DNA of 29,754 nucleotides, taken from the IMG/VR virus record IMGVR_UViG_3300017967_000133, positions 1 to 29,754 of that record, one strand, 5' to 3'. Origin of the DNA: a virus. This document shows, in pieces, positions 9,701-16,776 of this stretch. Every line of letters starts with the position of its first letter. Within the stretch, counting starts at the first letter, position 1. A program made the translations under genes and the position numbers. The notes below the pieces were generated by a model. It saw only the letters and a list, made by a program, of their open reading frames with translations, was not told the DNA's origin and did not search any database.

Positions 9701-11088
9701 TGAGCAGATGCTGAACCTACTGTCCCTGATTCGCGTACAAAGTGACGAATCTTAGCTGTACCTATAGCATTACCTGATGCTGAAGTTCCTGAAAAAGTTG
9801 CAGAAGTTACTGCTGTCTGTGCAGTATCATAAAGGGTAACTTCAGCGCTTCCGTCTACATCCCATGAACCACAAGTTTCATCTACAAGAATGTAGTTACC
9901 ATAGTTTGTAGTTATTGTAGAATCTTCTTTTGTTTCCGTATCAGTAGGTTTGTCTATTATCAATAATTTACGATTAGTCAGTCGTAAAGGATGTCCGCCT
10001 ACTTCACAATAACCGGGAGAAATTTCTGCTACTAATTTTGTAGCATCGCCACCATTAGCAGAAGTAAACACACCACCATTAACACCGTCGTTAAGGTGTT
10101 CTTTTAACTGAACAGTCAGACCATGATCTACAAAGTTACCGTATGTTTCATAGGCCCTTTCATTCATTATATCGCCTAGACGATTTAGTCCGCTGGTCCT
10201 AATATCATTTCTGACTAATCTACCATACTCCCACTGTCCGTATTCAAAAAATAGTTCGGGCAAAGTAACGCCGGTAACTGCATATGATTTTAGTTGTGCA
10301 GAAATATTATATCGGTCTGCGCCGGGTGCATTGAAGTTATAAGAGCCTGATGCTGGATCTAAAAGTGTCTCATCATCAGTGTATTCTTTTACTGCCTCTG
10401 TTAGTTCAAAACCTATTTTACGAACAACAGAGTTGCTAAAAGGATGTACGTAAGTAGACAATGTATCCGTAAGAATAAATTGTTCTTTTGCATATATTAC
10501 ACCGGGAGATAATTGTATTTTGGTTGTAGTACCATAATAGTTATCTGCATGAGTTACAGGGCTTGCAGCCAAATTACTAGTAACAAACTCGGTATTTAAG
10601 TGAGAGCCCCCTGAGATTACTTTTAATCTTTCAGCTCCAGAGAAATGTTCGTTACCTTCGCCACGGCCGTTAAAATCTAAATATGCAAGATAAAAGGCCT
10701 TTAGTGCCGGCCTTCCTGATACAGATCCTTGTACAGTGCCTATGATTTTAGCTTTGATTCCTGTAGTTTGACCTTCAACTATAGCACCTCTAAACTTCTC
10801 CATTTGTGCATTGGTCAATGCTGTTGTTGTAGTAACACCGTTAGGATAATACTCATCATTAATTTTAATATAAGGAACTGCAATAATAGATTCTTCACAT
10901 CCACTAATCACTGCGCCTTCTTTGAGTGTAAAACTTCCAAGATTAGAAATTTGATTTTGAAGAACTGTTTGTAGCTGGGTCAGTTCTCTTGCTTGTACAG
11001 CAACACCAGGTTTAAATAAAATCCTGTTATAATTTTTTGTTGCATCAAAGTCGTCAAAATACGGAGAAGTATTTAAATTGAGTGCCAT
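3778..11088 (-). CDS. Giant virion structural protein, DUF4815-type N-terminus
   Basis: 2436 residues. The N-terminus (NTSPYFDDFDATKNYNRILF, then KPGVAVQARELTQLQTVLQ) matches the DUF4815 opening of large virion proteins in marine T4-like phages; these sit in the baseplate region, probably as a wedge-peripheral or fibre component. Residues about 1-1100 hold the DUF4815-like region. At about 1121-1138 there is a CxSGYxWDPxxxACV motif, then a Calx-beta/Ig-like stretch (ITENETLKLTLDATDSDG), then two more Cys motifs at about 1271-1313. Near residue 1770 'GGWDPMAQSFMV' begins another conserved beta-rich block. Two Gly-rich GSGY modules lie near 1960-2045 and 2320-2400. No T4 gp9, gp10 or gp11 homologue is seen here, so this protein may replace them (inference). 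ATG 11088 has AGGA-TTAGGAA upstream; it starts 9 nt after gp8 ends. Confidence 0.8.
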   Translation of the reverse strand: MALNLNTSPYFDDFDATKNYNRILFKPGVAVQARELTQLQTVLQNQISNLGSFTLKEGAVISGCEESIIAVPYIKINDEYYPNGVTTTTALTNAQMEKFRGAIVEGQTTGIKAKIIGTVQGSVSGRPALKAFYLAYLDFNGRGEGNEHFSGAERLKVISGGSHLNTEFVTSNLAASPVTHADNYYGTTTKIQLSPGVIYAKEQFILTDTLSTYVHPFSNSVVRKIGFELTEAVKEYTDDETLLDPASGSYNFNAPGADRYNISAQLKSYAVTGVTLPELFFEYGQWEYGRLVRNDIRTSGLNRLGDIMNERAYETYGNFVDHGLTVQLKEHLNDGVNGGVFTSANGGDATKLVAEISPGYCEVGGHPLRLTNRKLLIIDKPTDTETKEDSTITTNYGNYILVDETCGSWDVDGSAEVTLYDTAQTAVTSATFSGTSASGNAIGTAKIRHFVRESGTVGSASAQYRLYLYDVKMTSDNFENVKSLYYNDTNADGFADVVLNNIDANAKAWATSTYFAPNQIAYNGDYLYTATVAGTSASSGSGPTHTSGTATDGGITWQYAGTANYGAVLKEKAFNSVFFPLPARNTKTIAPGGTYDYDFQYTKEFSATVAANGEVSITVSGNETFPYSTGVLSDTTALANIQVVAEDTFTTTTPTDTLSLGEMLDLTATGRSVTVVSDTEITIDLGATAVASSGLDVKIYANVQVADTTPISKTLNTDQYVTLLADGTDTYSTSEIEFNLGVADVLRITSIRAHSSAFSAASDGIDVTSQFRFDNGQRDNYYGLAKIFKKPSATVDFTARPYLLVKFDYFSRTVTGPTFSCIDSYAAAISANTMKLQEVPLYVNSKGRTVDLRDELDFRPYATNTATPTATLGSATQNPSSAITITRPSNGLTMPVPVQEFTTDLEYYLGQGHRIIVTPTGSIELVSNPASTKPSIPMPKTSKDMTLATLVAKPYPSLSAASGKYYSRLDLANKVRKVNNPKYTMSQIGGLEKRIENLEYYTSLSILEQASKDEKFLDESGVDRFKNGLLVDAFNGFTTAAVNDPDYKCSLHKSIGVMRPYFSDEFISLLPNFSGASDECGQTGAIAHVPYAEIMYAENLKASKWEAIVTELLYDEEVVVQPTCQSGYIWDPVANACVLRPVIPEPVNPDNGAERVVEYSITNKGAVDEGESISLTIQGSAVGSGVTVGWTLSCTTGYTLLSGDLASGSLTGTATIDSGSQAVVSFTFATETGITENETLKLTLDATDSDGNATGSASSTFTLNNTNVGLVCASGYTLNAAGNACVPIACNTGYTWDPITQACVKDTPPPVCGVGQPVYGDLQIRPKKDPAWTDTRLSTDDVENVITGVEANFEYSDDAWHLDYDRIVDDGLSYIQTADTGTPGENILGRKEYTEEIWNEGELSFHRADRWSYQDPYLLTIGTWYETEVQPYTEYARNEIQPKRRETQYSYIGSLPNANRVYDGEKEVSRKNYGYIRSQEIQWSAGGLCSNLEHTIYIGGISKGTFTSNANGRASGTFTIGDKELPPGKHDVIVASKGLIGGRRSGGVVNTVSRATNTFTGGDGTIITNAKHYTVINPPQPRTRTGSEPAQAVSTPLDPKIVEGTVFTRTSDISYDPQDRPAESSSTPTTATTPVPPTTVTVIPTEYGGANSFIGFQDPTSAAPVDSIIDAFLTYGVNHYTGSGFGEDLTEGFATFETFYDDIPVEVPPSNNYTTTVPSTPTVTPAASAVEFDYDLTNFQFEYDMAGLGSRAYLDMYGALCGGWDPMAQSFMVEGYDNGMYVSSVDLFFHTVSKPEDNKGITLELRNMVNGYPGDIVLAKSRKERRDCAASIDNGDGTYTPRGTHFAFPTPVYLENNTEYCVVPIPDSDDPNYTVWIAELGKKIHGSDTVISKQAHSGILFTSANNRTWSARQKEDMMFRINRCTFSTNTNFKLKLKTKNHDWTNYDSFSDSSTKFAVGDKVHGFTFTVGNSGGAGYGSIPTVTITDSTGRGTGATATASLTAGVVTDITLTNPGAGYDGNSNLTVTLSGGTPSSAATVTAELNLGRVSYHAAMYDETSTITVLKGRFVSTGSNTVDGTERTIRSVLVGNGTKTANVNNIYDRVVSSYAFKCPFDNFGNLGTITPKFALTNTGAASANTTMTPMAIGELNDLVTEKTIYSYSNEQANYNGSKTATFELTLRTPYEHLSPMLDMESLMFNAYKNEINNDSSGEAVRTGGTASSRYISRKVRLEDTQDAEDLIVILDNYIPSTGDVEVYYKVQNVDDDLAKFSDDIIWRKMDKNLTPDSPTTSYGEYRYGLPSKGSNSFGLNTEGVLEYDVTGIASIAVSSGGSGYTSAPTVTITHSGDGFGARATATIAGSAVTAINILDAGRGYDGGTITVTLSGGGGTSATAGTVTTQTTTYQGFKYYAIKIVPLNSTTVNVPKVRKLRAYALQV
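3895..4131 (-). repeat. Gly-rich GSGYTS module (C-terminus of the giant protein)
   Basis: Encodes a two-step repeat: 'IAVSSGGSGYTSAPTVTI', a Gly/Ala linker with 'ARATATIAG', then 'INILDAGRGYDGGTITVTLS' and GGGG. The same pattern recurs in gp8 and the gp7-like protein. Confidence 0.75.
4960..5205 (-). repeat. Gly-rich GSGYTS module (internal, giant protein)
   Basis: Encodes 'TVGNSGGAGYGSIPTVTI', 'GATATASLTAG' and 'ITLTNPGAGYDGNSNLTVTL'. It has the same alternation of G-x-GY, PTVTI strand and ATATA linker as the C-terminal module. Confidence 0.75.
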
Positions 11089-11097
11089 TTCCTAATC

Positions 11098-12783
11098 CTA
11101 GAATGTTAATATTGCTTTAATTGTTTCTACCTGATCTTCTTGCCTGTTAATGTAAGGCCTGTTTTCAATGTAAATAACCTCACCGGAGTTTACATTTATT
11201 TCAGGCCGGTCGGTAGAAGATGTATAACTATTTATACTCAAACCTGTAACGCTAGTTGTACTATTTGTAAGAACACTACTGGAACTTATTACGTCTATTA
11301 TAGGCTGCAACCAAACGTAATAGTTTGTGCTGTCTACTTTCTTTTGTATTACTCTAAATCTACCGCCGCCAGATGTTGTTATAAGATCATCTATATTATA
11401 TTTGGCGTGTTCGGTTGTACTACCAACTTCTATTCTGTGTGTATTAGTGCCTGTTACAGTAGTATAAACTTGTGTATCACTACCGTATTGTTTTAAGTTT
11501 CTTATAAGCCCGACTTGTCTAAAATCGTTGCCTATGAATAAATCTGTATTAGTATTGTCATCAAAATTTACGACAATACTTATATTGTTTGCATATAACT
11601 CATTTATAGGATGAGCTCCATGCCCATCGTAAGGAGAAATAACAGCTCTTGCTGTAGCTCTGGTAGCTACATCTGCATTTTCATTGCCTGCTAAATCAGT
11701 AAAGGTAATCTCAGCAAATGTGTATCCTGACCCAGAATTAGTCACAGAAACAGCAGTAATTTGCCCATCAGAATTGACTGTGGCGGCCGCTTCGGCCCCT
11801 GTACCGTCTCCCGTAATAACTACTCTAGTTCCGTTAGCCGCATAACTAGTACCCAATCCAATAATATCAATTTTATCTATAGTACCTTGAGTAGATGTTG
11901 ATTCAACAGCAGACTGTAGAGCAGGTAAAGCATCAGCATCACCGACGTTTACTACAACAGTTGCTCCTGATCCACCCCCGCCTGAAATAGTTGCAAGAGC
12001 AAAAGAGTAACCTGCTCCTGCATCTGTAATTGTAATAGCACTAACAGCGCCAGCAGAAACTGTAGCTGTTGCTGTAGCTCCACCACCGTCACCTACAATA
12101 GTAACAGTAGGTGTACTAGTATATCCTGAACCACCGTCTGTTATAGTGATAGAATCTACTTCACCATTAACATCCCCGTAAGGAGTAGTTGTAAGTTTTC
12201 TTACAGGCATATAGTTTGTATCTAAAAATTTAGTTTGATCTGATGAAGATATTTGAAACATAAACTTCCATTTATAACCATCAGACAAGATAGCTACAGA
12301 GGTAGCTGTAGACGTTGGTTTTATTGAACTTTGTGCGCCATTATTATTGTCTAAACATTTATAGACTTTATATTCATCTGTCATTACATAAAAGTTGGCA
12401 TCTTTTAATGAAGTTGCTCCTGAAGTAGCTTGGTAATAAGTAGTCTCACCTGCAGAACCAAAAACATCTATGTAAGGTCTACCGTATTCGTGGTCATAAG
12501 CGTCATACACTTGACCATTTTCCCAATCTATTCGTCTTGCAACGTGACATATATCAGCAGCATCTGCTTTTTGTGCGACAATGATATTTTTTCTATAATC
12601 ATTTAGATCACAATCGTTGTCTATAGGAGCAGGAGGCGATTGTTCGTCACTCCAAGCAGTAGTTCTACCTAAAGTAATATAAAAATAATCATGTGGGGCG
12701 CCGGTAACTACCGGTTCAACAAGATCCCGTTTAAAGGATCTTGCTAAACCGATTCGGCCCAATATAGATAGAGCTATAGCCAC
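11098..12783 (-). CDS. 8: Baseplate wedge protein gp8
   Basis: 561 residues; T4 gp8 is 334. The ends match T4 gp8. Near the N-terminus '[20 protein letters not shown]' is followed by 'PIDND' and '[16 protein letters not shown]'. The C-terminus reads '[20 protein letters not shown]', and T4 has GEMIYMENRPPI followed by DQTEEIN. In T4, a gp8 dimer is part of each baseplate wedge and contacts gp7 and gp10. The extra length is two Gly-rich repeat modules inserted between residues of about 205 and 365, ahead of the C-terminal core. ATG 12783 lies 12 nt after the preceding small structural gene. A TATAAATA box within its 3' end may serve the giant gene downstream. Confidence 0.9.
   Translation of the reverse strand: MAIALSILGRIGLARSFKRDLVEPVVTGAPHDYFYITLGRTTAWSDEQSPPAPIDNDCDLNDYRKNIIVAQKADAADICHVARRIDWENGQVYDAYDHEYGRPYIDVFGSAGETTYYQATSGATSLKDANFYVMTDEYKVYKCLDNNNGAQSSIKPTSTATSVAILSDGYKWKFMFQISSSDQTKFLDTNYMPVRKLTTTPYGDVNGEVDSITITDGGSGYTSTPTVTIVGDGGGATATATVSAGAVSAITITDAGAGYSFALATISGGGGSGATVVVNVGDADALPALQSAVESTSTQGTIDKIDIIGLGTSYAANGTRVVITGDGTGAEAAATVNSDGQITAVSVTNSGSGYTFAEITFTDLAGNENADVATRATARAVISPYDGHGAHPINELYANNISIVVNFDDNTNTDLFIGNDFRQVGLIRNLKQYGSDTQVYTTVTGTNTHRIEVGSTTEHAKYNIDDLITTSGGGRFRVIQKKVDSTNYYVWLQPIIDVISSSSVLTNSTTSVTGLSINSYTSSTDRPEINVNSGEVIYIENRPYINRQEDQVETIKAILTF
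11229..11236 (-). promoter_or_regulatory. T4-type late promoter box TATAAATA (candidate)
   Basis: The minus strand reads TATAAATAGTTATAC near the 3' end of gene 8, 141 nt before the ATG of the giant structural gene. It is a perfect late box, but chance matches are expected in coding AT-rich DNA. Confidence 0.4.
11690..12165 (-). repeat. Two Gly-rich GSGYTS modules inserted in gp8
   Basis: The first module encodes '[20 protein letters not shown]', '[10 protein letters not shown]' and '[18 protein letters not shown]' with GGGG. The second is more diverged ([14 protein letters not shown], then [17 protein letters not shown]). T4 gp8 lacks this insertion. Confidence 0.8.
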
Positions 12784-12795
12784 TATATTTACCTA

Positions 12796-13245
12796 TTAAG
12801 AAATAGTTACAGTCCAGGTTACAGTCATGCTGTCAGAAGCACCTTTGTTGATTACTGAAAAAACAGTACGACAAAGCATTGTGCCTGCTGAAGAAGCATT
12901 AAAAATACCTGCTTCTGTAAGTGCGCCAGTACCAGTACCAGCTGCGAAAGTACAAACATACGCAACAGCGTTGTCAGTAACAGTGGTAGAGGTAAGAGCT
13001 GTACGAGATGAACCTACAGCCGAACCAAGAGCGGTATCGCCGGAAGCGGCCGCTGTGTTATCAGTACCTACTTCCATGTGTGACATGGCAGTAGCAGTTG
13101 CGTCTTTCATACGTGAAGCAATGAAGTCAAGGCCAGTGTCAACAACCAAGTTGCTTACAGTGAAGTCCTCTTTAACATTACCATGTTCATCCTTAAGTAC
13201 GACATTTACTTTACCTGTCGCTTTCATAGTTTCTTTGTTAAACAT
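12796..13245 (-). CDS. Small virion structural protein (unnamed family)
   Basis: 149 residues. The pattern is that of a phage structural protein. An N-terminal beta segment (TGKVNVVLKDEHGNVKEDF) is followed by 'NLVVDTGLDFIASRM', a Thr/Ala/Gly-rich middle, 'ALTEAGIFNAS', and a C-terminal strand 'SDSMTVTWTVTIS'. Similar 'LTEAGIF ... W-x-I' endings are seen in tail and appendage proteins of several phages; I do not recognise a T4 equivalent. ATG 13245 has a strong site (GGAGAA) 5 nt upstream. It lies between the gp7-like gene and gp8, and a TATAAATA box 195 nt upstream could give extra late expression. The long open frame on the opposite strand is a codon-bias shadow. Confidence 0.7.
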   Translation of the reverse strand: MFNKETMKATGKVNVVLKDEHGNVKEDFTVSNLVVDTGLDFIASRMKDATATAMSHMEVGTDNTAAASGDTALGSAVGSSRTALTSTTVTDNAVAYVCTFAAGTGTGALTEAGIFNASSAGTMLCRTVFSVINKGASDSMTVTWTVTIS

Positions 13246-13263
13246 TTTCGTTCTCCAAAATTG

Positions 13264-16200
13264 TTATAGTGTGTAATTAGTACCAACATAACCTTCAGCG
13301 AAATATGTTGGATCCGAATAGTCTTGTATATTTGCAGTAGCACTTTCTGTTGCTAGTGCGCCACTGTCTGTAATGTTCTTACCGAAATCTTTTGCGTCTG
13401 CTTCGGCAGCGCCTGCTGAATCTGTATTAGCATTACTTGTATTTATAACTGGTACATCAGTTGAGGTCAGTGTTTCAGCATTATTTAAATCATAACTTAT
13501 AATAAGTTGCTGTGTAGCTGTTGCACTGTCAGCCAGTACCTGTTCAATACTTACTTCTGTAACTACACTGTCTGAAGTTGTTACACTATCAGCCAATGTC
13601 TTACCGACACTTACTTGGTTTTCGTCCGCTATTGAAGCTCTATCGTCAGTTGTCGCTGTATCTGCAATCGCTCTAGTAAGTGTCCAACTAGTTCCGTTGT
13701 CAGTTGTTGTAGCTGTATCTGACGGATTCTTACCTACTGTCAGTGTGCTAGATTCTGTGGCTGTTGCCGAATCCGCCAAGCTGACCGGTATGAATATTTG
13801 TGCGGCAAATGATTCTGTAGCTGAAACGCTATCACTGAAAGAAGTTATGTAACTTATTGCATGACTTTCAGTTGCCGAAGCAGAATCATTCAGTCGCTTA
13901 CCTATTAAGACTTCATTTTCATCTTCTATTGAAGCCTTATCATCAGGAGTTGCTATGTCAGCAAGCACCTGTGAAATATTAAAATTATTTATTACCTCTG
14001 TAACAGACACAGAATCAGATGGATTTGGTTGTATGTTTAGTGCCGGTGTATCTGATACTGACTGTGCTTCAGTAAATGGTAAACTCGTTCCTATTTCTAC
14101 TGTCTCTGCTACTGTGGCTGTATCTGTAAATGATGCTGTCCACGTTAGAACAGGAACAAAAGTTTCTGACGCTGTTACTGTATCTGAAAAATCTATTATT
14201 TTTTCTAAAACATAACCAAACAATTCAGTAGCAGTAACAGTATCTGATGGGGTTACGCCCCAGTCATATAAGTATGCAAATGATTCAGTAACAGAGACAA
14301 CATCCTGTAAATACTTTTGATAGTTTATCTGAAGGCCGCCATCTCTTACATAGAAATTATTATCCAAGTAATCGCCGGCATCATTAGCAAAGTAGTTTTG
14401 TTCACCTGAATCATCTGATAAAGCTGTATCAGAAAGTCCTTTGTTTACAGAGAAAGGACCAATTTCTTCAGATGTTGTAACTGTGTCTGAAGGATTCTTA
14501 CCATACGCTACTACAAAACCGCCTTCACCTACATAAGAATCAGCATCAACCATGTAATCTTCAGCAAAGTAATCCTGTGAACCTGAGTCATCAATAGTTG
14601 CACTATCAGCCAAAGGTCTTTCTACTAGTTTAGCAACAAGTTCGCTTGTAGTTGCTGTGTCCTCTTTAACCATTTCATAGTAAACAGTAATCTCATCAGA
14701 AGTATCACCGCCTTCGCCTGCAAATATATCTTCTTCAAAGAATCTAATATGATAACCAGGTGCAGTTACAGTAATATCAGAGAAAACTATTTCATTTGTG
14801 ATTGTTAAATCACCAAATACTTCCCAGCCTGCAGGATGAATTGTTCCTTTAATAATATCATTCCAATCGCTCTGAGGAGTAGAAGATTTGACAATATAAG
14901 AATAACTTTGATATTTACGATTATCCTGTAGTCGGTTAACATCAGAGAGTTTGCCTCTGTCATCTACATATTGGCCTGTATATGAAAATAGATATCCAGT
15001 AGATAGTGTAACAGTTGCTGTTTCACCTGTAGGAGATGTAAGAACAAGATCTACTGTTCCTTTATTGAAACCATACCCAGGTGTAATTATTCTCCATGTT
15101 GAAGGAGCGTTAGAACTTGATACAGTTATTATTTTACCATAAGAATCATTGGTGCCGCCAATAATAACATAATCCTCAGCAAAGTAATCTAGTGCGTACC
15201 CTATAGCATCATCACCTGATTCATTTATAGAAAACACTTGTCCTGCTGAGAATCCTGCGTCAGCGCCTGAGTATGTTCCTGCTGATATGTTTGTTAAAGT
15301 TCTTCCTAAATATGCTTTTACATTAGAGCTTGAGGGCAACTCATCTCTTAGTACAATAAAGGTTCTTCTACTGTCAGTGTTTAAGGATAAAGTAGTAGTA
15401 GACGAGTAATATCCAGAACCCTTGGCGTCTATGTCATAATCAGTAATTACACTGTTTGCTACTTCTGCTCTAACATCAGCACCAGATCCACCAGAAGGAT
15501 CTATAATAGTAACAACAGGAGCAGCAAGATAATCTTGTCCAGCATCTGTCACTGTAACATCATTGACTTTTAACTCGCCTTCAACGAGTGTTGCTACGTC
15601 AAAGGTAAGGTCTGCACCACCGCCGCCGCCAAGATCTGCATCTGCAATAGTAATAGTTTCATCTACTATAAAACCTTGACCATCAGTAGTAATAGTAACA
15701 GTGGCATCACCCGTGCCATCAACCACAACCGTAAACTCGGCAGCTGAGCCATCACCATCTGAAGTCCAATCAGCAGTTGTGATTGTATATGTGCCTGCTG
15801 CTCGACTTGCATCGGCAGCTCCTACAGTATCTACAGTAGCAATAGGACCTTCCCATACTATAGTAGCTCGACCATCTGCACCGGGCCCGGGTATTGAAGT
15901 TCTTAATGATTCAAATTTTAGATATACTTCATACTGTTGAGGAGCGGTGTAAGCTATTTTTATTACATCTACAACTTCTGCTTCTATTTTATATAAACGA
16001 GTAAGAGTACCTGTGGTAGAATAGTAACATAAATCTATTAACTTTCCTTGAAGATTTAACACTTCATAATCGTTAGCAGATGTTACCTTAATAGACTGTG
16101 CCTGTTGCCACCTACCATCAGATGCACGTAAAACATATTTGCTTGGATATATTACGTCAACATCTTCTCCGTAAAACAAACGGAAAAATGACTCCGTAGA

Positions 16201-16776
16201 AGCCTTTGTCCCTTTGCTCTCATAGATGTCCTTAATGTGTTTATAGAAAAACTTTTTATCAACAGGAATAGTTTTAGGCCATTTTCTAGCCAGAAGCAAA
16301 CGCCATTTTTCTAACTCGTTGTCAGTTGCTTCGTCAATATCATGGTAGCTTTTATTTAATAGTAAATTGATTGGATTGTTTTCTGAGTCCATCCAATCAT
16401 AGTATTTCTCTAAGAAAGTTACAAAGGTAGTGTAATCATTTTGTACAAATTCAGGTAGGGTATACTTTACATTATTTGCGTTTACTTTTGTGTGTTCTGA
16501 TTTAGGACCATGGGCAAAATTAAGGACTGCTGTAAGTATTGCTCCACCAGAACCTGCTACAGTAACAGTAGGAGTAGAGGTATAGCCGTTACCAATGTTT
16601 GTTACAGTAACAGTAGCAATCTCACCGCCAACAACGGTACAAGTAGCAGTGGCACCTGTTCCGCCACCACCTGAGATTGTTATAGCAGGAGGATTAGCAG
16701 AATCGTATCCGCTGCCTGCGTTGGTAATTGTTATAGATTCTACGTATCTATAGAAACTAGGTATCTGATGAGACAT
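13264..16776 (-). CDS. 7: gp7-like baseplate wedge protein with repetitive adhesin-like C-terminus
   Basis: 1170 residues. Residues 12-85 are a Gly-rich GSGY module. Residues 105-225 resemble the C-terminal half of T4 gp7: '[20 protein letters not shown]', '[16 protein letters not shown]' and '[20 protein letters not shown]', against T4 'STKGIEASYKFLFKVLYNEE'. Residues about 635-650 ([18 protein letters not shown]) match the T4 region ending in 'RFVHPVGFGF'. In T4, gp7 forms the wedge core with two gp6. From about residue 700 there is no T4 counterpart. This part holds 'YFAEDY ... YVGEGG' motifs and an array of about 20-residue 'DSxSxTES' repeats running nearly to the end, which suggests an elongated, surface-exposed extension. 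The gene overlaps gp6 by 1 nt (TAATG). The gp7 assignment rests on remembered T4 sequence, synteny (6-7-8) and these motifs. Confidence 0.75.
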   Translation of the reverse strand: MSHQIPSFYRYVESITITNAGSGYDSANPPAITISGGGGTGATATCTVVGGEIATVTVTNIGNGYTSTPTVTVAGSGGAILTAVLNFAHGPKSEHTKVNANNVKYTLPEFVQNDYTTFVTFLEKYYDWMDSENNPINLLLNKSYHDIDEATDNELEKWRLLLARKWPKTIPVDKKFFYKHIKDIYESKGTKASTESFFRLFYGEDVDVIYPSKYVLRASDGRWQQAQSIKVTSANDYEVLNLQGKLIDLCYYSTTGTLTRLYKIEAEVVDVIKIAYTAPQQYEVYLKFESLRTSIPGPGADGRATIVWEGPIATVDTVGAADASRAAGTYTITTADWTSDGDGSAAEFTVVVDGTGDATVTITTDGQGFIVDETITIADADLGGGGGADLTFDVATLVEGELKVNDVTVTDAGQDYLAAPVVTIIDPSGGSGADVRAEVANSVITDYDIDAKGSGYYSSTTTLSLNTDSRRTFIVLRDELPSSSNVKAYLGRTLTNISAGTYSGADAGFSAGQVFSINESGDDAIGYALDYFAEDYVIIGGTNDSYGKIITVSSSNAPSTWRIITPGYGFNKGTVDLVLTSPTGETATVTLSTGYLFSYTGQYVDDRGKLSDVNRLQDNRKYQSYSYIVKSSTPQSDWNDIIKGTIHPAGWEVFGDLTITNEIVFSDITVTAPGYHIRFFEEDIFAGEGGDTSDEITVYYEMVKEDTATTSELVAKLVERPLADSATIDDSGSQDYFAEDYMVDADSYVGEGGFVVAYGKNPSDTVTTSEEIGPFSVNKGLSDTALSDDSGEQNYFANDAGDYLDNNFYVRDGGLQINYQKYLQDVVSVTESFAYLYDWGVTPSDTVTATELFGYVLEKIIDFSDTVTASETFVPVLTWTASFTDTATVAETVEIGTSLPFTEAQSVSDTPALNIQPNPSDSVSVTEVINNFNISQVLADIATPDDKASIEDENEVLIGKRLNDSASATESHAISYITSFSDSVSATESFAAQIFIPVSLADSATATESSTLTVGKNPSDTATTTDNGTSWTLTRAIADTATTDDRASIADENQVSVGKTLADSVTTSDSVVTEVSIEQVLADSATATQQLIISYDLNNAETLTSTDVPVINTSNANTDSAGAAEADAKDFGKNITDSGALATESATANIQDYSDPTYFAEGYVGTNYTL
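13330..14275 (-). repeat. Coding repeat array: about 20-residue DSxSxTES units in the gp7-like protein
   Basis: Translated units include '[15 protein letters not shown]', '[15 protein letters not shown]', '[17 protein letters not shown]', '[17 protein letters not shown]' and '[15 protein letters not shown]'. Spacing is close to 20-25 residues. '[16 protein letters not shown]' and '[16 protein letters not shown]' form a second alternating unit type. Confidence 0.8.
13440..13447 (-). promoter_or_regulatory. T4-type late promoter box TATAAATA (candidate)
   Basis: The minus strand reads TATAAATACAAGTAAT within the repeat region of the gp7-like gene, 195 nt before the small structural gene at 13245. 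It is a perfect box, and the function is unproven. Confidence 0.35.
15395..15840 (-). repeat. Diverged Gly-rich GSGY modules (internal, gp7-like protein)
   Basis: Encodes a chain of related steps: '[20 protein letters not shown]', '[20 protein letters not shown]', then GGGGG, '[18 protein letters not shown]' and '[17 protein letters not shown]'. This is a more diverged form of the module at the protein's N-terminus. Confidence 0.65.
16515..16745 (-). repeat. Gly-rich GSGYTS module (N-terminus of the gp7-like protein)
   Basis: Encodes '[20 protein letters not shown]' with [12 protein letters not shown], then '[20 protein letters not shown]'. It sits before the gp7-like core, so the core is preceded by an accessory beta module. 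Confidence 0.75.

Noticed and set aside
12827-13276. 149-codon open frame on the plus strand opposite the small structural gene
   Set aside because: It mirrors the minus-strand gene almost exactly. The minus-strand gene has a strong GGAGAA site, fits the operon and encodes a beta-rich structural protein. The plus-strand translation is an Ala/Val/Ser shadow produced by codon bias.
13986-13993. AATAAATA on the minus strand inside the gp7-like gene
   Set aside because: It is a degenerate late box in AT-rich coding repeats, more than 700 nt from the next gene start, and not distinguishable from chance.
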